From: Holophagales bacterium
GTDB taxonomy: Bacteria > Acidobacteriota > Thermoanaerobaculia > Multivoradales > Multivoraceae
Length of the DNA stretch: 64,000 nt
Reading direction: 5' to 3'
NCBI GenBank assembly: GCA_009836625.1
Contig: VXVC01000007.1
Location: 1-64,000 of the forward strand
Shown: piece by piece, positions 1-8,181 of the stretch
Numbering within the stretch: the first letter of the stretch is position 1
How the letters are laid out: each line of letters opens with the position of its first letter
Position numbers and translations under genes: made by a program
Notes under the pieces: generated by a model
What the model was told of the DNA's origin: nothing
Database searches by the model: none
Seen by the model: only the letters and a program-made list of their open reading frames with translations

Positions 1-1790
1 ATGTCGCCCTGCCCTCCCACCCGTTCGACCCCCGCCGCACTGGCGAAGCTGCGGGGGACGACGTTGGTCTGCGGACCGCCGTAGATGTGCTCGATCACGG
101 GGTACTTCCGGCCTTCCTCGAAGCTCTTGGGCCGGTAGACCACGCCGTACAGGTCCGTCTCGCCGTCCGCCGCCTTGACCGAGAAGGGCAGCGGTGGCTC
201 GTAGCCGCGGGCGAAGAGTCCGGCGGCGTCCGCCTCCTCCAGGGTTGCTATGACCGAGCCGTCGCTCCGGCGGAGCCGCGACACCGGAGGACTGTCGAGG
301 GTCGAGGAGTTGGAGACGAAGTAGCGTCCTCTCGGCGCGAACGTCGAGGCCGCGCCGATCAGGACCGGGGCGGCGACGGTGACCGCGTGATCCGCCGGCT
401 CGGGCGTCAGGAGCTCGACCTCGACACCGCCCTCGAGCGGCACCCGGTAGACGTGCCGCCAGTACGGGTTCCGTCCCGGCTCGCGCCCGCCGGCCGTGAA
501 GTAGACGAAGCCGCCGCCTTCGCTCTCGTCGACGGCCACGATGTCGTGGACCACCCATTCGCCGCGCGTGAGCTGCCGAATGTCGCGGCCGCCTTCGAGG
601 TCCACCAGGTAGAGATGTCCCCAGCCGTCCCGCTGCGAGAAGGTGATCGCCCGCTTGCCGCCCGCCAGCACGCGGACGTTGGCGCCCATCGACCGGTAGA
701 GGCTGTGGTTCAGGTCGAGGAAGGAGTCGGCCTCCTCCTCGAAGACGGTCGCGGCGCGCCCGGAGGCGAGGTCGTACCGGACCAGCTCGAAGCGGCTCGC
801 GTCGGGGCCAAGGCAGAGGAAGAAGATCCGGCGGGAATCGGGTGTCCAGATCGCCTGAGGCGGCGTGGCGCCCAGCTCTCCGAAACAGTCGTCGGGAAGC
901 GGTACCTGGCTGCTCGCACCGCTGGCGACGTCGAAGACGAACATCGGGAACCGCGGGATCTCCCGGTCGCCGATCAGGGCGACCCGTTTCTCCAGCGTCC
1001 GCGGCCGGGCGCTGCCGTCCGCGGGCAGCAGATCCAGGTAGGGGTACGCGCCGACCTTCGTCTCGTCCGTGCGGGAGATGAGCAGCTTCGCCGAATCGGG
1101 CGACCAGGAGGCGCCGGTCAACGGCCCTTCGAGGCCCTGCCGCAGAAGCTGGAGCTTCGCGCTCCAGCCCGGCAGTGCGCCGTAGCCGAAGTGCTCCTCG
1201 CCGTCCTGCGAGAGCCGCCGCTCGGCACCGTCGTCCAGGTCGCGCAGCCATACGTCGTGGCTGCGAGCGAAGGCGGCGAAGGACCGGTCCGGCGCCGGGA
1301 GCTGAAGCGGGTCCGTGACGAAGTCCGGCAGGGCCTCGCAGGTGTAGGTCTCCAGGTCGCAGCGCGCGGCCGAGGTCGCGGTTCGGACCACCGCGCCGGC
1401 CGCGCCCCTGTCGAGCCCGAGGTCGAGGGAGACGATGCCGAGGTCCAGGGGGTCGTGCGCGGTGTCGGTCGCCTCCGACAGCGCCTCGGCCAGGCGCTCC
1501 TGGTCGAATGCCGGGCGCTTCCCGCCCGTGGCGGCGTCGACGATCACGATCTCGGTGCCTTGTTTGGTGTCGCGCTCGTACCAGAACTCGTCACGGTCGC
1601 CGATCCAGTGAGGGACGACTTCGACGTTCCTGACCGTCCCCTGGACGTTCCGGGAGAGCAGGCCGGCGGCCTGGTCGTAAGCGGCCCGGGCTACGCGATC
1701 CGGAGCGTACGGCTCCTGCGCCGCGGCTTCGGGCGGGGCGGCCAGGAGAGGCAGCGCCGACATCAAGGTCGCCGCTGCGCGGCGTGTCAC
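1..1790 (-). CDS. S9 family peptidase (DPP IV-like), C-terminally truncated by window edge
   Basis: Reading the minus strand gives an open frame that runs off the left edge. It encodes a secreted prolyl-oligopeptidase-family enzyme that would cleave short peptides in the periplasm. The GTG start at 1790 gives a good Sec signal (MTRRAAATLMSALPLLAAP, then an AAAQ cleavage region). An alternative GTG at 1844 lies just past the upstream gene's stop. The next ~530 residues are the beta-propeller-type DPP IV N-terminal region, with PHWIGDRDEFWYERD near the start and repeats such as WSPDSAKLLISR and WTPDSRRIFFL. The beginning of the catalytic domain is visible (RKYPVIEHIYGGPQTNVVP), but the catalytic Ser-Asp-His triad lies outside the window. 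It sits directly downstream of the serine hydrolase at 1847-3310 and probably shares its promoter. The family assignment is strong; the exact start is not. Confidence 0.85.
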   Translation of the reverse strand, partial: MTRRAAATLMSALPLLAAPPEAAAQEPYAPDRVARAAYDQAAGLLSRNVQGTVRNVEVVPHWIGDRDEFWYERDTKQGTEIVIVDAATGGKRPAFDQERLAEALSEATDTAHDPLDLGIVSLDLGLDRGAAGAVVRTATSAARCDLETYTCEALPDFVTDPLQLPAPDRSFAAFARSHDVWLRDLDDGAERRLSQDGEEHFGYGALPGWSAKLQLLRQGLEGPLTGASWSPDSAKLLISRTDETKVGAYPYLDLLPADGSARPRTLEKRVALIGDREIPRFPMFVFDVASGASSQVPLPDDCFGELGATPPQAIWTPDSRRIFFLCLGPDASRFELVRYDLASGRAATVFEEEADSFLDLNHSLYRSMGANVRVLAGGKRAITFSQRDGWGHLYLVDLEGGRDIRQLTRGEWVVHDIVAVDESEGGGFVYFTAGGREPGRNPYWRHVYRVPLEGGVEVELLTPEPADHAVTVAAPVLIGAASTFAPRGRYFVSNSSTLDSPPVSRLRRSDGSVIATLEEADAAGLFARGYEPPLPFSVKAADGETDLYGVVYRPKSFEEGRKYPVIEHIYGGPQTNVVPRSFASAAGVERVGGQGD

Positions 1791-1846
1791 TTCCGGAAGC
1801 CGGCGCCGGCGCGCCCAGTGTGTGACGCTCAGCTTGCCGGCCACGA

Positions 1847-3310
1847 TCAGCCGCTACGACGCATCGCGAAGACGCCGTTCAGGTAGTGCGTCGCGCGGCC
1901 GTTGCCGTCGTCTCCCCAGAACGCCACGTCCCAGCCGCGGTTGCCGCCCATCGCCGGGTCGCGCGGCAGGAACCGGTCGTTTCCGAGCGGGATCAGCTCC
2001 GACTCGAGCACGCCGCCGCCGCCCAGCGACCGCGCCATCAGCCGGTCGCCGTCGGCGGAGAACGAGAAGCGACTGCCCACTGCCTCGAACCGCCCGACGT
2101 AGCGCTCGAGATCGACCTCCACCGGCGTCACGGAGCCGGGAGTGGGGGTTTCCGGCTTGGCGATGCCGAAGACCTCCGGGAACAGGGTGTCGAAGACCCT
2201 GTCGGCGAGCGGGTAGCCCTGGCTCGGCACGTTCGAGATCGTCGCGGCGGCGACGCCCTTGCTCGGGCACCAGAGCAGCAGGGACGAGCCGCCGCTGTTC
2301 GTGCCGCTGTGGCCGTAGATCACCTCACCGCTCCAGCGCTTCCAGTACGGACCGGGGCACCACTTCTGGGCGATGACCCTGGCCGGCATGTCGATCTCGG
2401 GCGTCTGCATCGCCTCGACCGCCTCCTCCGACAGCACCTGCCGGCCGGCGGCCGACTGTCCGCCGCGCAGGAACAGGGCCGCGAACCGCACCAGATCGCC
2501 GGCGCTGCAGCACAGGGTCGCGCCGGCCGGCGCCATGCTGCGCGGCAGACCCCAGAACGGCACCAGCTCGCCTTCGGGACTGGCCGGCGTCTGCGAGTAG
2601 CCGAGCGCCACAGGGTGGTAGAGCAGATCCTCCGGAAGGTTCGCGGAGTGCTCGAGCCCGAGCGGCCCGAGGATCCGCTCGGCGAGCAGCGTCTCCCAGT
2701 TCTTCCCCATCACCCGCTGCGCCGCCAGGCCGGCGACGCAGGTGCCCGCGTTCGAGTAGCCGTACGCCGTCCCCGGTTCGAAGATCCCGGGAATCCCGGC
2801 CAGTGAAGCGACGTACTGGCCGAGGGCGTCGTCGCCGCGACCGTGGTCCGTGTACGGACCGTTGTCGAGTCCCGACGACATCGAGAGCAGTTGACGCAGC
2901 GTCATGTCGAACGGCGGCTGGTCGCTGGTCAGCGCCGCGCCGTCGAGATAGCTGCCGACGGGTTCGTCGAGGTCGAGCGTGCCTTCGTCGACCAGTGCCA
3001 TCACCACGGCCGCGTTGAACACCTTGGTCGTCGATCCGATCTGGAAGAGGGTGTCGGGCGTGACCGCCAGGTTGCGTTCACGGACCGCGAGGCCGGTCGC
3101 GACCTCGTGGACCGCCTCGCCGTCGAAGACCGCGAACTGGGCGCCGACGATGCCGAGGCTGCGAGCGGAATCGTCGAGGAGCTGCTGGAGGACGGCCGGG
3201 TCGACCGCGACCTCCGGCGCGGCCGCGACCAGTCCGAAGCTCCGCGCCTGCGAGACGAACGGCAGCGCCGCGGCGGCCGCGCCGGCTTTCAGGAAAGAGC
3301 GTCTGTTCAT
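1847..3310 (-). CDS. Serine hydrolase, beta-lactamase/class C-PBP family, Tat-exported
   Basis: A 487-residue protein with a twin-arginine signal (MNRRSFLKAG) that fixes the start at 3310, although the frame stays open further upstream. The penicillin-recognising fold is supported by SxxK (S93-TT-K96 in QIGSTTKVF), the YxN-like Y184-S-N (AYGYSNAG) and a C-terminal HSG (IYGHSGTNSGG, serving as KTG). Proteins of this family are usually periplasmic esterases, D-aminopeptidases or DD-peptidases rather than true beta-lactamases. The substrate cannot be read from sequence. It heads a probable two-gene operon with the S9 peptidase and is divergent from the TonB receptor, sharing a promoter region with a tandem operator. 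Confidence 0.88.
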   Translation of the reverse strand: MNRRSFLKAGAAAAALPFVSQARSFGLVAAAPEVAVDPAVLQQLLDDSARSLGIVGAQFAVFDGEAVHEVATGLAVRERNLAVTPDTLFQIGSTTKVFNAAVVMALVDEGTLDLDEPVGSYLDGAALTSDQPPFDMTLRQLLSMSSGLDNGPYTDHGRGDDALGQYVASLAGIPGIFEPGTAYGYSNAGTCVAGLAAQRVMGKNWETLLAERILGPLGLEHSANLPEDLLYHPVALGYSQTPASPEGELVPFWGLPRSMAPAGATLCCSAGDLVRFAALFLRGGQSAAGRQVLSEEAVEAMQTPEIDMPARVIAQKWCPGPYWKRWSGEVIYGHSGTNSGGSSLLLWCPSKGVAAATISNVPSQGYPLADRVFDTLFPEVFGIAKPETPTPGSVTPVEVDLERYVGRFEAVGSRFSFSADGDRLMARSLGGGGVLESELIPLGNDRFLPRDPAMGGNRGWDVAFWGDDGNGRATHYLNGVFAMRRSG

Positions 3311-3335
3311 CGATTCCGACCCTATCCGCCCACAC

Positions 3336-3365
3336 GATACGGTCGTATACGATACGATCGTATAC
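3336..3365. promoter_or_regulatory. Tandem 15-bp operator in divergent promoter
   Basis: Two adjoining 15-bp copies, GATACGGTCGTATAC (3336-3350) and GATACGATCGTATAC (3351-3365), differ at one base. Each contains a 12-bp palindrome or near-palindrome (ATACGRTCGTAT). They lie between the divergent hydrolase (start 3310) and TonB receptor (start 3397) genes and overlap the TATAC-type sequence expected at a -10. The layout fits a TetR-type dimer binding twice. The TetR gene at 5525 is the natural candidate regulator, but this is inference. Confidence 0.6.
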
Positions 3366-3396
3366 AGGGGCAAACAGACCGACCAAGGAGACACCC

Positions 3397-5499
3397 ATGC
3401 GCAAGCTCGATCCCAACCTCGCCTGGCTCGCCGCCGTTCTCGCCGCCACCCTGCTGGCGCCTCCGTTGGTCGCACAGGACGAGGACGAGGAGGCCCCCGC
3501 GGATGAGGTGAGCGAAGTCATCGTGGTCACCGCGCAGAAGCGCGAGCAGGAACTGCAGGAGGTTCCGATCTCCGTCCAGGCCTTCACTGGAGAGGCTCTC
3601 CAGGAGGCCAACATGCGGGATCTGAACGAGGTCATCACCCTGGTCCCGGGAGCCTCCGAAGAGCTGTCCAACAACGTCGGTCTGCGCCGCTACCAGATCC
3701 GCGGAATCGGGCAGGCCCTGGGCGATCCGACCGTCGGCTACTACTTCGACGATGCCGCCTTCTTCGTCTTCGGGCAGAACTTCGCTCCGATGGGCCGTTC
3801 GTTCGACCTCGAGCGAATCGAGGTCCTGCGCGGTCCGCAGAGCACGCTCTACGGAAACGGCTCGATGGGCGGCACGGTGCGCCTGATCACGCGTTCACCG
3901 GACTACGGCGGCTTCGGAGCCAGCCTGCGCGGCGGCTACTCGAGCACCGACGGCGGCGGCAACGGCAACTACATCGACGCCGCCGTCAACGTTCCCCTGG
4001 GCAGCAAGGCGGGCCTGCGGCTGGTCGCCAGTACCGAAGACACTGCGGGCTACCAGTTGCTGGCCACAACCGGCGACGACGAGTTCGGCGCGGGCGACGT
4101 GACGAACTATCGCGCCATCTTCGACACCACGCCGAGTGACCGGTTCAACCTGCGGCTGATGTTCGCGGGCAACGAAGCCGATCAGGAGGGCGGCACCCTG
4201 CTCTCGGCCCTCGATCCCCCGACGACGACGTCCGCGTCCGCTGGCGACTACACGCTCGGCGAGTACGAACTCGCCACCGGGAGCTTCACGATCAGCTTCG
4301 GCGGCGCCTCGCTCACCAGCACCACGACGCAGATCGACGCGACCGACGAAGTGCAGGTCGGCCTGCCGTTCCCGTTGTCGCCGAGCGGATTCCTCGACAT
4401 CTTCGCTCAGACCTCAGGGGACGCCCTGAACCACGAAACCCGGCTCGTCTCGCAGAACGACTCTCCGTTCCAGTGGCTGGTCGGCCTCTACTACTCTGAG
4501 ACGGACGCCCTCGTCCTCTCGTCGATTGAGCCGCCGGTGTTCCCGGACAGCACGGCTGACCGCGGTTCGGAGTCCCTGTCCCTCTTCGCTGAAGTCTCGT
4601 ACGCCTTCCTGGACGACCGGCTCGTGGCGCTGGCGGGGCTCCGTTCCTTCGAGGACGAGCGGTCCGTGTACAGCAGCTCGTTCAGCACACAGTTGGAACC
4701 GGCGACCTTCGACAGCGTCAACCCGCGCTTCAACCTCGCCCTTGACGCCAGCGAGCAGGCGAACTACTACCTGAACATCGCCAAGGGCTTCCGTAGCGGC
4801 AGCTTCAACAGTCCCGACACCTGCGCGCTGCACGAGTTGGGCGGGCTGCCGTGTTCAGTGGCAGTCGACTCCGACGAACTGTGGAGCTACGAGCTGGGGG
4901 CCAAGTACACCCTCAGCGGAGGGCGCCTCCTGGTCGACGTCGCTCCCTACTTCCAGGACTGGAGGGACACCCGCCAGGCCGTGCCCGTCTTCGGACTCTT
5001 CCTCGACTACCAGATCGGCGACTCCGAGCTCTACGGCGTCGATCTGGCACTCGACTACCGTCCGGCCAGCGTTTCGGGGCTGTCCTTCCAGTTCTCCACC
5101 AACTGGAACCAGTCCGAGTTCACGAACATCAATCCGACGTTCGCGGCCGCCGCAGGGGCACGCAACGGCGACCGTCTGCCGTTCGTGCCCGCGTGGACCG
5201 GAACCCTGTCGGCGAGCTACGCCTGGGCGCTCGGCGACACCTGGGCTGGACAGGCATTCCTCGGGCTGAGCCACATCGACGACCAGTTGGGCCAGTTCGG
5301 GCCGGGAGCTTCGGCCGACTCTCGCGATCTGCTGCGCGCGCGGTTCGGCTTCAGCAACGAGAGGTTCGGGATCCACCTGTTCGGCAACAACCTGCTGGGC
5401 GAAGACGGCGCGATCTACGCGAACTCCGGAAGGGGCCCCACCATCTACACCCAGGACCATCCGCGGCAGATCGGTGTCGAGCTTTCACTCGACTTCTGA
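3397..5499 (+). CDS. TonB-dependent outer-membrane receptor
   Basis: A 700-residue receptor for energy-dependent uptake across the outer membrane. The start at 3397 follows an AAGGAG Shine-Dalgarno at 3385-3390 and yields a Sec signal ending near PPLVAQ. Then come a TonB-box-like EVIVVTA segment and a plug domain (KREQELQEVPISVQAFTGE, IEVLRGPQSTLYGNGSMGG, VRLITRSP). A long beta-barrel rich in alternating aromatic and polar residues follows, ending in an outer-membrane-type aromatic C-terminus (IGVELSLDF). No carboxypeptidase-like N-terminal extension is present. It is slightly short for the family (often 700-900 aa). The ligand is unknown. The TetR regulator follows 26 bp downstream, and hydrolases plus a GPH transporter after it suggest uptake of an organic substrate rather than iron. 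Confidence 0.93.
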   Translation: MRKLDPNLAWLAAVLAATLLAPPLVAQDEDEEAPADEVSEVIVVTAQKREQELQEVPISVQAFTGEALQEANMRDLNEVITLVPGASEELSNNVGLRRYQIRGIGQALGDPTVGYYFDDAAFFVFGQNFAPMGRSFDLERIEVLRGPQSTLYGNGSMGGTVRLITRSPDYGGFGASLRGGYSSTDGGGNGNYIDAAVNVPLGSKAGLRLVASTEDTAGYQLLATTGDDEFGAGDVTNYRAIFDTTPSDRFNLRLMFAGNEADQEGGTLLSALDPPTTTSASAGDYTLGEYELATGSFTISFGGASLTSTTTQIDATDEVQVGLPFPLSPSGFLDIFAQTSGDALNHETRLVSQNDSPFQWLVGLYYSETDALVLSSIEPPVFPDSTADRGSESLSLFAEVSYAFLDDRLVALAGLRSFEDERSVYSSSFSTQLEPATFDSVNPRFNLALDASEQANYYLNIAKGFRSGSFNSPDTCALHELGGLPCSVAVDSDELWSYELGAKYTLSGGRLLVDVAPYFQDWRDTRQAVPVFGLFLDYQIGDSELYGVDLALDYRPASVSGLSFQFSTNWNQSEFTNINPTFAAAAGARNGDRLPFVPAWTGTLSASYAWALGDTWAGQAFLGLSHIDDQLGQFGPGASADSRDLLRARFGFSNERFGIHLFGNNLLGEDGAIYANSGRGPTIYTQDHPRQIGVELSLDF

Positions 5500-5524
5500 G
5501 CCCGTCGTTCCAGCGAACCGACCG

Positions 5525-6142
5525 ATGCCCCAAAGCGCAACGAAGACCGCAGCTACAACACAGTTGAATCGCCGCCAGAGACTCATCCTGGCGGGCCGCC
5601 ATCTCTTTGCCGCGAAGGGCTACTCGGCCGCGGGGGTACGCGAGATCGCCGCGGAGGCCGGCGTCTCGATCGGCCTGATCCGCACCCACTTCGGCTCCAA
5701 GGCCGGCCTGCGGGAAGAGATCGATCGGCAGGTCATTGCCCAGATCGAAGATCTCTGCTCGCGGGCCAGTGAGCACCTGGGCACCGAGGCCCTCGACCTC
5801 CTCGTCGAGGACGCCGTCGAATGGGTCGAGCGCGAGCGCGACGCGCTCCTCTACGTGCGCGCGGCCCTGATGGAGAAGACGCCGGGGAGCCAGGCCCTCC
5901 TCCGTCAACTGCTGGAGATCATGCGCCGATTCGTCGCGCTGAATCGCGAACGCGATCTTCTCCAGGACGACGTCGACGAGGAGTGGGCAGCCACCTTCCT
6001 GGTCATCGACTTTCTCGGACCGGCCGTGCTCGAACCGTTCTCGGAGGAGGAGTTCGGCATGTCGATGTACCACCGCGAGATGGTGAAGAGGCGCAGTGCC
6101 TTCATGAACCGCGTCGTGACCCGAGGGTTCATGAAGTCCTGA
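5525..6142 (+). CDS. TetR/AcrR family transcriptional regulator
   Basis: A 205-residue one-component regulator. The N-terminal helix-turn-helix is clear (ILAGRHLFAAKGYSAAGVRE, AGVSIGLIRTHFGSKAGL, roughly residues 20-62), followed by an all-helical ligand-binding domain. The ATG at 5525 is preferred to an upstream in-frame ATG at 5474 because the latter overlaps the TonB gene and adds a non-conserved leader. It lies between the TonB receptor and two hydrolases on the same strand and may be cotranscribed with them. It could act at the palindromic tandem operator upstream of the receptor. The ligand is unknown. Confidence 0.88.
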   Translation: MPQSATKTAATTQLNRRQRLILAGRHLFAAKGYSAAGVREIAAEAGVSIGLIRTHFGSKAGLREEIDRQVIAQIEDLCSRASEHLGTEALDLLVEDAVEWVERERDALLYVRAALMEKTPGSQALLRQLLEIMRRFVALNRERDLLQDDVDEEWAATFLVIDFLGPAVLEPFSEEEFGMSMYHREMVKRRSAFMNRVVTRGFMKS

Positions 6143-6169
6143 CGTAGCCCGACAGGTCAAACTCACAGG

Positions 6170-7375
6170 ATGACAGGCGCCCGGCAACTCGCGCTCGCGT
6201 TCCTGAGCCGTGATCTCGCCGGCGTGTGGACCGCCGGCGGAACACTGGCGATCGGGACGGCCGTGGCGTTCCGAAGCGACGGCTCAGTGCGGATTGCCGC
6301 CGTGGCTGTTGCAGGGTTGGGCGTTCTGCTCGTGCTGGGGACGCTCCGCCATCTGCTGAGCCTAAGGAAGGCGCGCGCTCTCCACCCGCCGCCCGGCGTG
6401 CTGGTCAGGGTCGGAGGCCGCCGCATTCACGTGCTGGCGGAAGGAGACGCCGGCGGACGGCCGCCGGTCGTCTGGATGCCCGGTGGGCACGCGGGCGGTC
6501 TGGCGCTCCATCACCTGCACAGTGAGCTGCGCAAGGAAGCGCGTTCGATTCTGATCGACCGACCCGGGACCGGCTGGAGCGATCCGGGACCGTTCCCGCG
6601 CACGACCGACCGCGAGGCCGAGGAAGTGCTCGCGGCTCTCGAAGCCGCCGGAGAGGAGGGTCCCTTCGTCCTCGCCGGTCATTCGTTCGGCGGCCTTCTC
6701 TTCGCCGCCGTGGCCCGGCGGAGCCCCCACAGCGTCGCCGCGCTGCTGCTGATGGACGCGACTCCCCCGGACACGATCGTCTACGGGCCGCCGATTCCCG
6801 GCCTGGCGCGCATGCGGTGGCGCCCGGTCCTCGTAGGGGTGCTCCAGCTCTTCGGCCTGGACGAACTCGCCGAGCGCTTGACCCGGGAACCGTCGAACCC
6901 GGAGTACGAGCGCCTCGACCGGCTGATCCGCGAGCAACTGGGAGAGGCCTGGCACGCCGCCCGCGCCCTGGAGCGCGGTCCGCGGGCGGCCTGCGCCAGC
7001 GCTTCCATCTTCGACGAACTCAAGCCCGAGGGCATGGCATCCATCGCCTGGACGACTCTCCCCTACGAGGGCGACCTCAACGGCATTCAGGTCCGGCTCG
7101 TAGCACCCGGGGACATGCGGGACTTCGACCAGGTCGCCGAGATGATCGACGAGGAAGCGCCCACGCCCGGTCAACTCGACGCGGCGCGGCTGCAGCGCTT
7201 CTACATGCGCAGCCGCGAGCGCTACCTCACCCTCTCGAACCTCTCCGAGCGCGTTGTGGCGCCTCCCGGAACGGCGCACAACTTCCTCTACGAGGCGCCG
7301 GACTTCGTGATCGAGGTCGTGCGCCAGACGCTCGACCGGCTGAACGCCGGCTCACCCCGGAAGGCACGGCCGTGA
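6170..7375 (+). CDS. Alpha/beta hydrolase with N-terminal membrane segments
   Basis: A 401-residue protein. Residues 1-70 contain two hydrophobic stretches (AGGTLAIGTAVAF and IAAVAVAGLGVLLVLG), so the enzyme is probably anchored in the inner membrane. The catalytic domain then follows, with VVWMPGGHAGG as the oxyanion-hole region, LIDRPGTGWSDPG, and a nucleophile elbow GHSFGG with the catalytic serine. A candidate catalytic His lies in GTAHNFLYEAPDFV near the C-terminus. The fold is typical of esterases and epoxide or haloalkane hydrolases; the substrate is not predictable. Its TGA overlaps the GTG start of the next hydrolase by 4 bp, implying translational coupling. Confidence 0.85.
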   Translation: MTGARQLALAFLSRDLAGVWTAGGTLAIGTAVAFRSDGSVRIAAVAVAGLGVLLVLGTLRHLLSLRKARALHPPPGVLVRVGGRRIHVLAEGDAGGRPPVVWMPGGHAGGLALHHLHSELRKEARSILIDRPGTGWSDPGPFPRTTDREAEEVLAALEAAGEEGPFVLAGHSFGGLLFAAVARRSPHSVAALLLMDATPPDTIVYGPPIPGLARMRWRPVLVGVLQLFGLDELAERLTREPSNPEYERLDRLIREQLGEAWHAARALERGPRAACASASIFDELKPEGMASIAWTTLPYEGDLNGIQVRLVAPGDMRDFDQVAEMIDEEAPTPGQLDAARLQRFYMRSRERYLTLSNLSERVVAPPGTAHNFLYEAPDFVIEVVRQTLDRLNAGSPRKARP

Positions 7376-8181
7376 TCGACGAGTACGGCGACGTCGAGGT
7401 CGCGCCTGGCGCCGCGATCCGTTTCCGCACCGTGGGGCCGGTGGAGGGAGTGCCCCTGATGCTCGGCCTGCCGCTCATGGCGTCCCACACCGACATCTTC
7501 GGAGCCGAGAGCGCGGCCACGATCGACGGCTACCTCGACCGGTTGACCGACGCCTACCGGGTGCTGCTCGTCGACTACCCGAACATCGGGGGCAGCACCT
7601 CGCCGCCGCCGAGCGAGATGACGGCCCGGCGCGTCTGCTCGGATCTGCTGGCCACCGCCGACGCGGCCGGCTTCCGGGACTTCGTCTACTGGGCGTACTC
7701 GTGGGGCGCCGCCGCCGGCCTTCAACTGGCTGCCCGCAGCGATCGCCTGTCGGCCCTGGTGGTCGGCGGCTGGCCGCCTTTGGGAGGTCAGTACGCAGAC
7801 ATTCTCCGGGCCGCGCGCCGCCAGCTCGACGATCCACCGCAGTCGGCTCGGGTCGTGCTCCGGGAACCTGCCCAGTACGCCCAGTGGACGACGTTCTACG
7901 AGAGCGTGCTCGACTGGCCGGAGGAGCGGGCCGTAGCGGAGATCGACTGTCCCCGGATGGTGTTCTTCGGCGGCAGTGGCGACGTCGACCCCGGCGGTGA
8001 GGACATCCGGATCGCGAGCACCGTTCGGGAGCGGCGGGACGAGCTTGAGCGGCTCGGCTGGACCGTACGCGAGTTCCCAGGGCGCGACCACTCCCTGTGC
8101 CTCGATCCAGGAACGGTCGTGCCACCGGTACGGGCCTTCCTCGACCAAGCGCTCTCGCGGGCGCCATCCGATGAGCGGTAA
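7372..8181 (+). CDS. Alpha/beta hydrolase, short, non-canonical elbow
   Basis: A 269-residue cytoplasmic alpha/beta hydrolase starting at a GTG that overlaps the preceding stop (GTGA). Visible landmarks are a strand before the elbow (FVYWAYSWGAAAG), a C-terminal strand with a possible acid residue (RMVFFGGSGDVDPGG) and a plausible catalytic His (GRDHSLCLDPG). The elbow reads A-Y-S-W-G, not the usual G-x-S-x-G, but the serine and final glycine are kept. The region before the start is open in this frame but reads as an out-of-frame shadow of the preceding gene. It sits between another hydrolase and the GPH transporter, whose start overlaps its end by 11 bp. Confidence 0.8.
   Translation: MIDEYGDVEVAPGAAIRFRTVGPVEGVPLMLGLPLMASHTDIFGAESAATIDGYLDRLTDAYRVLLVDYPNIGGSTSPPPSEMTARRVCSDLLATADAAGFRDFVYWAYSWGAAAGLQLAARSDRLSALVVGGWPPLGGQYADILRAARRQLDDPPQSARVVLREPAQYAQWTTFYESVLDWPEERAVAEIDCPRMVFFGGSGDVDPGGEDIRIASTVRERRDELERLGWTVREFPGRDHSLCLDPGTVVPPVRAFLDQALSRAPSDER

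Noticed and set aside
87..1886. Long plus-strand open frame of about 600 codons at the left edge
   Set aside because: It lies antisense to the S9 peptidase, whose minus-strand translation contains clear family motifs; the plus-strand product is Arg/Val/Glu-rich low-complexity text typical of high-GC shadows.
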